Positions 1 to 12,900 of a DNA stretch of 64,000 nt are shown here, in pieces; position 1 is the first letter of the stretch, and every line of letters starts with the position of its first letter. Source of the stretch: Himantopus leucocephalus (lineage: Eukaryota > Chordata > Aves > Charadriiformes > Recurvirostridae); NCBI GenBank assembly GCA_003993805.1, contig RSEF01000004.1, forward strand, positions 12,580,211-12,644,210, written 5' to 3'. The notes under the pieces were generated by a model, which worked only from the letters and a program-made list of their open reading frames with translations, was not told where the DNA came from and did no database searches. The translations under genes were made by a program, and so were the position numbers.

Positions 1-110
1 AACACTGCAAACATAATTTTCTGAGTCATACCTATGATCAGACCAGTTCCTTATATATGTAACAGGGAAAAATGGAGAAAGACCCCTTAAGTAAATGCAT
101 CCAATATGTT

Positions 111-199
111 TCATAGAATCACAGAATTGTTAAGGTTGGAAGGGACCTTTAAGATCATCAAGTCCAACCATTAACTTAACGTGACAAAACCACTTCTAA
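111..199 (-). mobile_element. CR1 LINE 3'-end fragment (reverse orientation)
   Basis: The stretch begins TCATAGAATCACAGAATT and continues with TTGGAAGGGACCT, then AGATCATCAAGTCCAACC. This is the reverse complement of the well-known 3' terminus of avian CR1 non-LTR retrotransposons, whose real 3' end is a short ATTCTATG-type repeat instead of poly-A. The element therefore lies on the minus strand with its 3' end at about 111. Similarity fades after about 199. Only the 3' tail is present, as in most 5'-truncated CR1 copies, and no reverse-transcriptase frame is visible. Confidence 0.9.
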
Positions 200-541
200 G
201 CTTTGAAAGTTTGAGCTATTTTAAAACAGTACTCCTCATTATATAAATACAATATTTTAGCATTGAGAGATTCTAATGAGAAGGTTTATAACCTTTCTTT
301 CCCCAGAATGTTGACAATATTTTTAGCTGACTATTACAGCAACAAAGATCCCTTTTAAGGATTGCACCAGTAAAATGCCACTAAAGAACATTTTTCCTCA
401 TGATGAACATGTCCTCCGAGCATGTACAAGCATGAACAAGTCAACTGAAGAATAAATACACCAAGGTCATGATAATGTGCCCTGATAGCTCAACACCTAT
501 TGAGCTACTGGCAACTGGGAACACAGAATGAGCCTTCACTG

Positions 542-641
542 NNNNNNNNNNNNNNNNNNNNNNNNNNNNNNNNNNNNNNNNNNNNNNNNNNNNNNNNNNN
601 NNNNNNNNNNNNNNNNNNNNNNNNNNNNNNNNNNNNNNNNN
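542..641. other. Assembly gap (100 N)
   Basis: This is a run of exactly 100 N, the usual placeholder for a gap of unknown size. The right flank starts inside a CR1 3' end, so part of that CR1 copy is probably hidden in the gap. The open frame that appears to run through it (500-709) is an artefact of reading N as any codon. Confidence 0.97.
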
Positions 642-717
642 TGGAGATGTCCCTGCTCATTGCAGGGGGGGTTGGACTAGATGATCTTCGAACCCAAACT
701 ATTCTATGATTCTACGA
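642..717 (+). mobile_element. CR1 LINE 3'-end fragment (forward orientation)
   Basis: The sequence directly after the gap contains GTCCCTGCTCATTGCAGG, GTTGGACTAGATGATCTTC and the tail ATTCTATGATTCTACGA, which together are the 3' terminus of avian CR1 in forward orientation. The usual AAGGTCCCTTCC segment between GATCTT and AACCCAAAC is missing, so this copy has a small internal deletion of about 12 bp. Its 5' side is cut off by the gap. No coding part is visible. Confidence 0.92.
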
Positions 718-719
718 AC

Positions 720-3700
720 AAAGACCTCATTCTTTCAAAATGGGTACTTCACCTGCATTTTACCAAAGTTTGAGAGAAATGCAATTTGGGAAACTGAAAA
801 CTAGACAACTCAACATGTATTAATAATGCTACAGGACTATTTATATCTAACCTGAATGCTGCACTTCTACAGAAATTTATTTGAATTCAACTTACTGCAC
901 TTAACATGTTTCTGTGAATTTGTAATGCACACATATAGATATAGACTCAAATAGCTACTTTGGAGCATTAAATGATACTGGCCATATAAAATGAATTTTC
1001 TTCTTTAAGACTTGTAGGAATTAGTAGGAGTTGTAGCCCTGAAAAGGACTACACAGGAGTTAGATTTTNTACTGTTATTAAATTTTGCTGACCAAAGCAA
1101 GCATTTTCCTACAGATCAGATTATGATCATTTATGTGTTTATGGGCCGACAAAACTCAGAAGTTAAACACTTCATTAAGTTACAGGGCAAGATTCTCACA
1201 GGATGAAATAACGTGGGTACATTAGTTTGCATCCATTTAGGTCAATTAGGTATCTGAGTCCCTGGCATCTACCTTCAGATCAGGGACTTAAAATGCCCCT
1301 ATTCAAACACCTTCAGACACTAAGCTTATTTCTATCACTCCAGCAAACCTTGCAGACTTGAGTGTAACTATTAGCTGTCTTTAAAATTAGCAATGAACCA
1401 AAAGTTATAAAAATAAATTTCATAGTTTAGAAATTTTTCAGCTAAAATCTGCCTCATAATTTCTCTTTTCTAAGATACAGTTTTCTACCTGGCAATCAGA
1501 TCCTGCTGGACTCTAGATTTTCTTTCAGAAGACTTTAGTTAAGTCATGACCTTCAACTCTTCTTGTCATTTGACTGCATTTTGGAAAGGGTATTGGAGTA
1601 ATGAAATAGAGATTGTCTTTCCCAGATGGCTTAGAAACAAGGTCTTGGGACTACTGATGTTAAGATGTGAAATGATTTCTTAGCATGAGCTGTCTAAAGC
1701 CCCTCTATGATTTGAACTGCTGAAAGATTAAGTCAAACTCACAGAGTCAAACATTCACTTGGGATTCTTGCGAGGCCTGTGAAACCGTGAAAGCATGACA
1801 ACTCCAAGAATATTGTGAAATCCTTTGCACCATGAAAATAATAAGAGTTTTGCTTTTGTGAGCCAGAACAATGACCGAAATATTTCAACTTGGTTTAACA
1901 GATATTTGCACTTAACTTTCAGGAGACTGTAGCCAAAACTACCATAAAAATATGTGCAAGGTTTGCCACTGGGGGCTAGGAAATGTAATTTGTACCTATT
2001 TGTGCCAACGATATTATATAATATTAAATACAGTTAAAACTAGACCTAAATGAGAAATAATTTTTCCCTAAAACTGAAATTTCAACAGCCATCCCACTCT
2101 GACTCAGGACAAAACCAGAACCCTATGAAGATTTCTCTGAAAAGTCAAGAGGTGGAGAAGATGTTCCCATTTAGCCCACAGGTTACAGCAATAATGTCTG
2201 AAACAGGAGAACGACACAGCCACGTTTCCACATCCTAGGTGTTTTTTTTAGGTTACTGGCCAGCCTAAGAGCACGGCCCAGTCAAAATCTTTTGCAAGGT
2301 GAATAGGGCATTTGCAAATGCTTTTGAGGCCATCATATTTAGGAGGAAGGTCACGGAGAGGAGAAGTCTGACTTAAAAAGCAATTAAAAGCAACTCACCA
2401 TTATTTGTAAAGGGAACCTGTCAAGATTAGCTTTTGTGAGTACCCTTTGGCACACCTAGCATGCTTTTACCTAAGGCCTGATGGAAAAATGGATATTTGC
2501 TAAAAGAAATACAGCTGTCAAAAATTACTTCCAGCTCCAGCAGAGAGAGCTCTCTGGGATAACACAGACATTTGTTTTGAGTGAGAAAATAATCTAAAAC
2601 TTATCACAAGAGTTGCATACCTTGTGATATTGTGTGATAAAACCCTTTACAACCTATTTTGCAAGTTGAAGCAATCTCTTTTTATTCTTAGATAACGTAA
2701 AAGTTTGCGATGCCAACTGAACTGTGTCTGCAGTCTGAGAAAGGAGTGAAACAATTCCTACGCAGTTCATAGCCAGCACTGCCACTCTGAGCATGCACAT
2801 GAACAGCCAAGACAGAGCTTCACATGTTCAGAACCATGATATTTTAATGAAGATTTTGACCCTCCAGGACATGGGCCTTCCAGGTGTCTTTCTAATGACA
2901 ATGCAGACAAAAAAGGGACTTCCTGAAAGATTCTGTATTTCATCACTCCTGTGTTTCATGACAGCCAATCCCAACCCTGACCTCAGATACGGCTGCAAAT
3001 CTGCCCACAGCAGGTACTGTACTGAGGGCTACTGAACCAGTGCCACGCTTGCAGCTGGCACTTGGCGGGTATTAAATGACAGATGGCCACAATTTCAACC
3101 AGCTACATAGAGCACTTTGAAAGAGAGACATATGTCAGTATACTGTGCTTTGAATCTTGTTAAACACAAAAGACTCTGGGGTTCAGATACGTTCCCTGGA
3201 ATATGCATTTAAACCAAACCTTTAACAAGCAAGAATTGTGAAAACACAAAAGGCTCAGCAGGTCAAAAAATTAAACTGCACCCCAGATCAAAGCAATGCA
3301 GCAAGCCAAACATCTATGATTATAAAATGAAAGGGATTAGACCAGACTTTTTAGAGCAGAACAGTTTGAAAGAAAAGGTAATATATGAAGGTGATAAACA
3401 AATAAGCTTTACTTAATATCTAACTATATTCCCTCGTGCTAGTTTTCCCAGAAAATCCTTACGTACCGTCTTCATATTTAAATAAAGTATTGGGAGAAAA
3501 ACTATTTGTAAACGTAGAATCCTCTGTCTACATACTGAAAAATCTCCACCAAAACAGTGGGCAGAGGACCTGGGGTATTCTGGAGCTATGGGGTATGGCA
3601 AACTGGTCCTATAGAGACCCCAACAACAGAAAAAATACCGAAGGCCTTTTCTTGCTTGCCTTCTGAATTTAAAAATCATGCTACAGTCTGTCTATATTCT

Positions 3701-4560
3701 GTAAGCTATTGTAGTTAATGATTGGAAGGTTCTTTTTTCAGACTGATGTCTGCATGTTCTAACATGACTTCCAGAGTGATGCTCTGTGCTTTTACATAAA
3801 AGGTCATGGAACAGATTCAGGGTGGGCAACAATGTTCTGTACAGCTTAAAAATGGTTATTGTCACACAGAAGGATAAGTGTAGGTGTGCTAAACTATACG
3901 TTTTTTCTTGATGCTTATTTGCAGTGACCTACAAAACTTCTGATCCATGGGAATCCCTACTGAAGCACTTCAGTAGCGTATTTATAGCTTAACAGGAATA
4001 TTGTGCTATATATTAAATATGCTGGACAGGATTACTGTGTATAAATAGCAAACATCAAGTTTTCATTAGCACACAAGCATGATGCTAACAGCTCATACCC
4101 TACACAATAGCACAACTCTAGAAAAGTGTTCAAATACAGGAAGAAGAAGGTGAAATAATCAGGTTAGTTATTCATTATAGTTGAAATTAGACCCCCAAAC
4201 TATAAGCTTGCAATCAATTGCATGAGTAACTTCACTCCTAAGAATAGTCCCAAGGAAATCGGTAAAAACACTGTACATATTTCTACCCATGAGGTACGCA
4301 AGCATTTCCAGGCCCAAAGCTATATTAGTTACAGTGTTGAAGTGAAATATAGGTCACAAGAAGTGGAAACGTTTCTTCCAGCATTGGCATAATGGGGAAT
4401 CCCCCCCACACTGAACGATTAAATTGCTTCTGGGATCCTCTTTCTTCCCCCAGCAAGAGACCAGACTTTACTGAAGATACAGAATCTAGGAAAGATTTTG
4501 AGTAGCTCAAAGATGATAATTTTCCATCCTGCTTCATTGTTCAAGCTGAAGGAGCACTAA
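720..4560. other. Unique AT-rich non-coding DNA
   Basis: No recognisable gene, exon or transposon is seen. Open frames are at most about 88 codons, occur on both strands at random and match no family I know. One ambiguous base lies at 1069 without repeated flanks. Confidence 0.6.
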
Positions 4561-6010
4561 AACCCTTCACTACCCGCCCCCATCCTGCCGCAGATGACTG
4601 CAGGCGCCGATGAGGCAGATGGATAAGAAGTGACACTCTATTTGTATCGATCACAACCACCTAAATTCTATTTATTTGCCTACAGTATTTTTTCTCTATT
4701 TCTGTTTGTTATAGACAGGTTGGTTGTTTGCCAAGAAAATTACTACAATACATGTTCGTTTCTACCTGCGTGGTCTCTAACCCAATGACTGAGGCTGAAA
4801 AGGAAGGGCATAGTGTGCTTTTGTCAGCAGCCGTGGCGTGGTGCGATCCTGCTGGTTGCCAGTGTTCCCTATACTCTTCAGCAATTACTTATGGCATGCT
4901 TCTATGGTGCTGTTACAGCCCAGAGCAACCAATTTCAAAGAGGAAAAACTCCTAACACAGCAAGCAGAGATACCCTTGGACAACGTACTTCAACAGTCCT
5001 CTTCCTTTAGCTTATTTGCATTTGGCAAAAATGTTTGCTCTACAGTGACTTTGTTTTCCACTTTCTACACTTTCTCCTTTTCCACCTATGGTCACTTCCT
5101 GGAGAACGTCTTCAGGTACTTCTAATTAGGCTGCTGCAATTTGTAGCCTTGCAGATTGCCCTGTATCAGTACTCTCAGCTCTTCCCCAAATGGATTTTGT
5201 AGCAGCCCAAATGAGTGAGTATGGCACCCTGTTTCTGCATGCAGCTGTGAAAATCTAACCTACTGTAACTTCTGCGGCTCGTGGTCTTTTTGGAAGCAAG
5301 GTATTCCTTGCTCTGCTATGTCAGCTTGCCTTAAATATTGTCACAGAACAAAATTTTTGGGTACACAATACAACTCCTTTCCTTTTCAGCAGTCAGATTA
5401 CAGTCTTTATAGTGTCAACAGCTTTACTTAGTGCTGTAGATACTCATTCCCTCAAACGCAGAGGTCTCAGGCTTAATAACCTCGTTGAAGGTTTTCAGCA
5501 TTACTTCAGCCCAAAGCCTCGATGAAGAAGCCCCTGTTGGACCAGTTCTTCCACAAAGCTTCCTTGCAGCTTCTCCCACCAACATCAGATTCTAGTGCCT
5601 CCCTCTGAGGTGCACAAACACGAGCAAAAGGCTTCATGGGCATTATAGGATGAAATTATTCTGCTCACAGATACCACTGGTATCAGTTTGCTGCTGTTTT
5701 CAGTGTGATCACCATCCCCAGAAGGCGCAGCTAGTACCCCTGTGGTCAGCAGACCTTCTTTCGATAATGCCTGTGACACTTGCGTGTGTGGAGTAGTGCC
5801 CCTCCATGGAAACATATGCGATCTAATCTAGCCTTCGTACTTGAGCATGGAATAACGATTGTCTTTTCAGGAGTCTGAGCAGTATGGCGTCTGTCAAAAA
5901 TCTTTTATGCATGGTGCTTGGCAACATAACGTGTTGTACTTTTAGCTTGCTTGGTGTGGCAATTTCATTGCAGCCATTGCTATAAATTGCCATGATCGGG
6001 GTCACGCTGG
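4561..6010. other. Non-coding stretch, slightly GC-richer than its surroundings
   Basis: This block has more CpG and G+C than its neighbours (for example around 4575-4620, 4830-4860 and 5690-5820) and holds several overlapping short open frames (75, 65 and 95 codons on plus at 4728-5125; 76 and 60 codons on minus at 5585-6005). None resembles a known protein. It could be an old, unrecognisable transposon remnant or simply local composition. Confidence 0.35.
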
Positions 6011-9000
6011 GAAAGACTACATGATAACTGTGGAAAGATTGCAGGGTTTTTTTCCGCTAGCTTTCAGCTGAATTTACCTTTATTCTCTCAGACTGAGAGT
6101 TAATAAGTGAAAACAAAAGGTCTGTGAATTGCCTTTGTTAGAACTATTTATGCAGAAAATCTTACAAACTTTTGGTCAGAAAGAACAATAAAGAGGCAGA
6201 GTTGCATCGTGCAGTGAGCATATATTGCCAAAGAAACAAAACCAGGTAGGCAAAAGAAATTAACCAATTTAGTGAGTTTGGCAAATAGCAAATTATTCAT
6301 TTATTTTATATTTCAATTGATGCAGGCTGTTGGTTGTCATGCTTTAATGTGAATGTTTCATTTTCTGTACAATAATTGGTGAATTTCTAAGCAAATATAT
6401 GCTGAAGAATCTATTCCTTTTTATTAGAGTTCAAGGTCTCATCTGAAACTGTTTAAAGACATGTACTAAAAGAATGACAACTGAAAACATAAATGTTAGC
6501 ATGAATTGCCATAGCTAAAGGTGTTCAAGCACTGACCGTGTCAAAGGACTTGCAGGTAAAATAACACAGGTCAGTTAAGACACAAACAATGATGGATTGC
6601 TGAGTTTACGAATACAATGTTGTTTTGTGCAAACTACCCTGAAGGTTATTTTTAGAATACAAAGGAAAGTATTGTTCAGTTGAGAAAAGGGTAAACATCT
6701 AAGATCCATATTAAATGCTTTGAAGAAAATATTGTTTGTCATGCCTCTGGGAGTTTTGCAGTTATTTTGCTATGAAAGAAGGTCCCCAAGTCTGATCAAG
6801 ATGATAGGAAATTATCACAGTGCTTTCTGCTAGCTCACAATAAGCCACCAAATTAAATATGAAGTTTAACTGAAAAGGTCATAATTCCCAGCTTAATTTC
6901 ATATAAGAAATGAAAACAAGCTGTCCAATGACTGAAACCTCTAACATGACACTGGGCAAACGGAGGCGAGTCAAATAGATATTTAATTTTAGGGTATAAT
7001 AGGGACTCATAATCGGTGACAGCCTTCAAAAGATTAGAGAAACAGCTATTCATGTATTAATTTCAGCCCTAGCTAGTTTATTTTACCTGTGCTACTTTGC
7101 CACTTTCATTTGGTAGACCTCCTTTTGCGCTTCCCTTCCAGTATGATCCTTTCTTATTTTGGATGCCCACTTCAAACAGAAAATAGGAGATGGCTTCAAG
7201 ATAAGCACCATAACTGACAAGAAAAGTGAGATAAATTTCTATATGTAGATATGGACACAAAACACCCATCCAACATCGGTTTCCCCATCTTCCTCCATCC
7301 CCTTCATGTCTATTATCTTTTAGGTCTGCAGTCTCTTTACTGGATTTACTTCAATACACACACCAGGGCTTGACAAGAAAGATCCACTGAAGTTAATAAT
7401 TGTTCCATGTCCAGTAGAAAATAAGCCAGGTTTCAATTTAATAAAAATATGAGAATATAAACTACCTATTTTGGCCTTTCCCATTTCACTGTATGTTCTT
7501 GAAGTACCTGAAGTACTGCTTATTTACACTTGAAATCGGTGATGCTGAACTACCAAGGCAAAGCTTTACTGAGGGGTGATTAACCTCATCTCCCATTTTG
7601 CACTCCAGACAGAAAAAGAACAAATTTGGATTACTTACAAACAAGTATTTGGGGGCTCTGTGAACAAAACCTTCCCTCAGTGCTGTGAAAAGTATAATAT
7701 TTATTTCAAACTATGCTGCTTCGAATAACAATCACACTTTTTTTCACACTTCTTTGAAACTGTAGACATAAGGCACAGATCACTGACAAAGGGAGAAGCT
7801 GTGTGCATAGCAGCTGGGTAACAAATATCACAGCTGGAGGAAGAGGAATAAAAAGATGACAATGAACGTGCAGAATTTTTCTTTCCTATTGTATCTGTTG
7901 TGCTGGACAGTGTGCTTCACAGTTATGACTATTGTATGACCTAAAATAATTCTTACTTTACTTTCTACCTCAGACTTCTGTGTCTACTATTAACAGAAAT
8001 TAAGATAAATGGGGTGTCTGTGATTTGCCAGACTGGAATCAGCATGCTAAAGTACAGAATACTGTGCAGAATATGCAGAGAAAGTTGATAAAAAAGCAGG
8101 TGGCTTATAATGTTTTTTCTTTTTATTTCTTGCTCTATTAGCACAAACAAGATACAAGACATTGTCCCCAAGCCTATAGATTTGTAAATCTGAGTGCTAT
8201 TATTAGTAACTTCCTAACAGAACTTTTCAAGAGGGGAACACCAAATTGTCTGAAGGTATTTCAGTGCCACTACTGATCACTGAAGAAAAGGATATTAGGG
8301 CAGAGAGCAGGAGAATCCTTTTCTAAGGTGTGATTTACAAATCGACCAGCTGTGACATTTAGTCATCGACTTGTTTTGCACAGGTGATGCAGGTACAGCG
8401 AGAACAGCAGTCCCTCCATCCTCACTTTAGAGCAGAGGGTTCTGTGAGTAACACACCTCATTAGCCCACTACTGCTGAGCAATTTCATTTCTATTAAATT
8501 TTACTAACATACAGCTGACTTCTGAAACTTGCAGGACTTTTAGCCTTGCATGAGGCTTTCTGTAGCAGGAGGTTGAAGGGTTCTCTGTTTCAACCCATGA
8601 AATTATGGAGAAAAAGCATATATGCCCAACCAGGCATGCATTCAACAAACAGTGAATCTACTTGCCAAGATCGGCTGCGTGTGCACTGCGCAGTCAGTCC
8701 GTGCGTAAGTTCATCATTAAGTCCACTGCCAAGAAACGGCTGTCTAGCACAAAAATAAAAGTATATTTCAAATATTCCATACTGGAAAGAACTGAACAAG
8801 TGTATATTTAGTATGATATTGATTTTGGGTTGCCTTTACCCTGCACCTCAATATCAACTTCATACATCCCTTAAGTTTCACCAACAGCTTGAAATATCCG
8901 TGTTTGGTCTTCCCACTCGTCCAGAAGAAATTGAATGTGTAGGATCACTATTCACTGTGTCCTGGCAGAGATGTGTAATTGTGTATCATATGTGTATATA

Positions 9001-11012
9001 TAGAAATGTATAATTGTGTATAATTTGTATCTCAGCTGAATTGTGTTACATGAATTAGTGTCCCCTTTTTATCTTTATATATTTTCCTGACCTCAAACAG
9101 GTTTAGTGAAAGGGCTCCCCATTTGTCAGAACATGCAGTGTTATAAGTCTCTGAAAACTTACATTGCTACAAACTCCGTATAAATCCAGTATAATACTTT
9201 GGTCTTTACAGTGTTGCACTGAGTCATAGTAGCTAGTTGACAGCATACCAAATACATTCTTGATGGTATTTGTAAAGAATAAATTGCAAAATTTCAAACA
9301 AATCAAACAAGTGTTACTGTTGGGAAGTGATATACAGATATATCATTGCCAGCTACTCAGCTTTCTAGTAGCATACAGTATTTTGTATGCTTCTGGGAAG
9401 GAGATAATTCTTTTCATAATAAATGAGTAACAATTTCTTATTTACTTGTTGCAAGTTAAAAAAAACAACACCAAATGTACTTAAACGACTACATTTCTAA
9501 AAACCTTGTAAGTTGTTTTACATCTCTTTCAGAGAATCTTTGTTCTTATTTTCTCTTCCACTTTTGGGGAGAAATGTGTAGATGCAGAAAGTGTCTTCTG
9601 TAAGGCTTTAAGTGTTTCTTTCCTTCTCCCCTTATTCTGCCTTGCAGTCAAGCATAGTCTATACAACTGAATTCAACAATCAGTGAGTCACAGAGCTTTA
9701 GCTTATCCAAAATGAAATCTTTACCCATCTCTGTGTGGTCTCATCATCATTATATGCTAAACATGAGAAAAGAAAAGTGCTCAGCTTCTGCCTATTTTTT
9801 GTACTATTCTCAGAAATACTGTCAGCACCAAGTTTTGTACCCAGAAAGTCTCCCTGAGTTTCAACTCTTTCAGATCCTCCCAAGAAGGCTACGCCTGCCT
9901 GCTTTTTACACATTCTTCCAGCATAACATTGACCATACAATAATGTATCTGCTATTATCATTGCACATTAAATCTGATGAGTTAGAATCTCATTAATTGC
10001 AAAGACCTTCCCTTTGGTCTTGAAAAAATTCATGTGGGTGTCCCTTCACTTATAACGATTCAACGTGTTGCTGCAGATGTGGTTTTCCTCGCCCTTCACT
10101 AAGACCCCACCTTTCCTCGTTTACACCCAATACCAGATTCCTCTTCTTAAGTGCAAAATGTTCACAGACCTATCGCCTCCCTAAATGCCTTTCTAACTGA
10201 CATCCCCACACCCCGTGTCGGTTCAAGACCTGTCACCTATGATGCTCCTCCTGATTTTTTTGGATTTCCAGTTTTGGCCAGCGTAGGAGCCAAGCTGTTC
10301 TTACAGTTCGAGCTCACGCGTGGTGGGGAATCTCTCTTGTCATTAGAATTCCATCCTCGTGTTAAGAAACTTTCCCAATGGAGATTCCTACAAGCAGTTT
10401 TTGGGTTTGAGAAGTTGGACTCTTTTGAAAAAGTTCTAGGAAGCTTTGACATTGTCCATTCATTTTTTCACCCTTTCTTGCACTCTGCCCCAATCATCAT
10501 TTCTCTTGCTTAAGAAGAAGTTACTTTTATTCCAAGTTAATAAAGTACTGTCAAGTGGGATTTGAGTCTCTGGCTTAAGTTCCTACTCAAAAGCAATACA
10601 GGTCCCCAGATAGAATAATACCCATATACCTGCTTACTGCAATGGAATTGATAGCTTGTTTGCTAACATTTTCCCAGGTGGATACGATCCATAATGAACA
10701 AGGCGTATGAGGACCTTTTCTTTCTGTTGGAGTTCAAAGTCCCTCGAATACAAGACAAAAAAAGAGTAAAATTAGAAGAAGAAAAAGATACACAGCAAAG
10801 GAGCAAACATGAGATGTGCTTCGGGATGCAGCGAGTGTGCAGTTTTTTCCTGACCTTTGATTTCCAAGAAGAGGAATTCAGGAAGTGAGGTGACTTTCTG
10901 TGAAGAGATCAAATACACTGGAGATATAGAGGCCAAGAGAAAAAGGTTATAGACTCCTTCCTTATAAATAATTGATTTAGCAGATGACCAAGTAATGGAC
11001 AAGAATTTTAGC
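6011..11012. other. Unique AT-rich non-coding DNA
   Basis: No gene or recognisable repeat is seen. A TA/TG-rich patch lies at about 8985-9030. A 120-codon open frame at 10151-10513 (plus) overlaps a 71-codon frame on the other strand in slightly GC-richer sequence, but has no recognisable domain. Confidence 0.55.
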
Positions 11013-11026
11013 AGAGAGAGAGAGAG
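11013..11026. repeat. (AG)7 microsatellite
   Basis: Seven uninterrupted AG units are followed by GG. Confidence 0.9.
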
Positions 11027-11445
11027 GGTTTACTAAGCAGTAGATAAAAGACCTCACTATTTAATTTGCTTGTATAGTGCACATGTTGACAGGGATGCAT
11101 CCGAAGACAGTTTGTCCTTTAAGAGAGTTTAGTTTGTGAACTAAGGTAGCCTATGTATTCAGAAATCTGTGGCAAGCAGATATGCTTATTGCACAGCAGA
11201 ATTTGTGCGTATGAATCGCTCCTGAATTTCTGAAGGCATTAACAGCAAGAATAAGCTACTCTTGACAACATGGAGATCAGTCTGGCCATAAGCAAAACCA
11301 AATGTGTGTACTGGCCAGATCATAACACAGCAAACTTGATCGTGCTCATTCCTTAACCAAACGCATGATGATAAACGCCATCCCCCCCTCCTCTTCCAGT
11401 CATCCTGGGCCAGAGAACAATTTGCTGTATGAGTAGCAGCTGTCC

Positions 11446-11488
11446 TTTTTTTTTTTTGCCACCACTTCCTTTTTTATTTTTTTTTTTA
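11446..11488. repeat. Interrupted poly-T tract
   Basis: T12 (11446-11457), a short GC-containing spacer, T6 and T12 (11477-11488) separated by a single A. This is low-complexity sequence. Confidence 0.85.
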
Positions 11489-12900
11489 ATTGGAGGAAAA
11501 CTTGCCATAATGATTAATTGCAGAGGAAGTAACATGCATTAAATTGGTCAATATCAAAGTTATTTGTCTCAGACACAATACAGCAGTGTATTAATCACAG
11601 AGATTGTGGTAAACTTTCTTTATGGAGTCGATATAGACGGGAATTAAAAACATCTTTAATTTGTCTCCACTAAAGCTCTGCAAAGCTTTAAATGTTTCTG
11701 GAATTTGAATTATTGCCACAAATGGTCTCATGGAAAAGACTCGGAATATATTTTTTTACTGCTGTTCTTCACCTTATTTGTGTATAAAACGTAAATACCA
11801 CTGCACTTAACTCAGTAAGGTTACGTCAATATTTCCAATATGGAGTAAATGGATCTAAATGATTCATAGAACCAGTACCTCTTTCAATACTTCAAGAAAT
11901 TACATTATTCCTTGAACTTGGAATTCTCATCCAGTTTTCTTATCAAATCAGCTACACATTAAATATCCCAAATTTCAAAGCTGCTGGGTACTGGTATTTC
12001 CTATTCAATTACTGCTGCTGGAGAAATCAACCTCACTAAAAATCCATGAAGCATCTAAATAGTTCAAGTGCAAATCCCCAGAAGAGCAGGGCAGCATTTA
12101 CTTGTAACTCATTTACCGATTCTCAAAAACTACAGACTATGTGTGCTGCAAATTAAAGAAAGCAACTGATATGAATGTGTCCTTTTCTTATCTAAAGTGA
12201 TTGTTTTAATAGGAAGGTTGATATAAAATAAAATTAGTCTGATCATACAGCAGATGGGAACATTTTCTTGATGCTTTTCTGAACGTTTGTGAGCTAAATG
12301 TGTTGTTCCACTTAGTTTTGTAGCACTCAGCTGGTAATTACACCTCTAATATTTTATATGAGTGTGACCTCATAAATACGTTTCTAGCATCTTGCACAGA
12401 TCACTCTTAATTGAATGTTGTTGGTATCTTATTAAATAGCATTTGTACTAAGATTAGGAAAGGGAAAGAGGCCTCCCATTTATTTATCTGAATTGCTTTT
12501 CACAACTGAATCTTAATTTTTCTCTCCTCCCCCATCTTTATTCCTCTTTCAAGAGGAAGGCAGGATTTTGCTTCACAGTGAAGATCTAAAAGGCAGCAAG
12601 CTGAAGAAGGATGCTTGAAGGATGATTTAATTGTAAAGTGTTTCATTTAGAGTCTGCTCAAGTTTCCAGCTGTGAAATTGCAGGATCTTTATATGACAGT
12701 ATTCACAACAGTATCATAAGTTTATACAGGATTTCTAACTTCTGAAAAATTGCTAACTGTTCAAAAATTTGTGAGGCCAGCGCTCACAAAATCATGATAT
12801 TTGCTTTAATTGGACTTTCCATTAGTCTTTTATTTTTTAAACCTTTTGAAGTACATTGTGCACACTTACAGCTTCTCTCTGCTGTTAAGAAGGCTCTAGG
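11489..12900. promoter_or_regulatory. Candidate cluster of conserved non-coding elements
   Basis: The stretch lacks coding potential and repeats but is unusually rich in motifs typical of developmental enhancers. Examples are homeodomain-type TAAT cores (ATGATTAATTGC near 11510, GGTAATTACACC near 12332, TTTAATTGGAC near 12804), a T-box-like ACACC next to a CAGCTG E-box near 12330, and SOX/TCF-like CAAAG. This is inference from composition only. It would be confirmed by conservation in other amniotes and refuted by neutral divergence even among birds. Confidence 0.25.

Noticed and set aside
500..709. 69-codon open frame
   Set aside because: Half of it is the 100-N gap and the rest is CR1 3' UTR.
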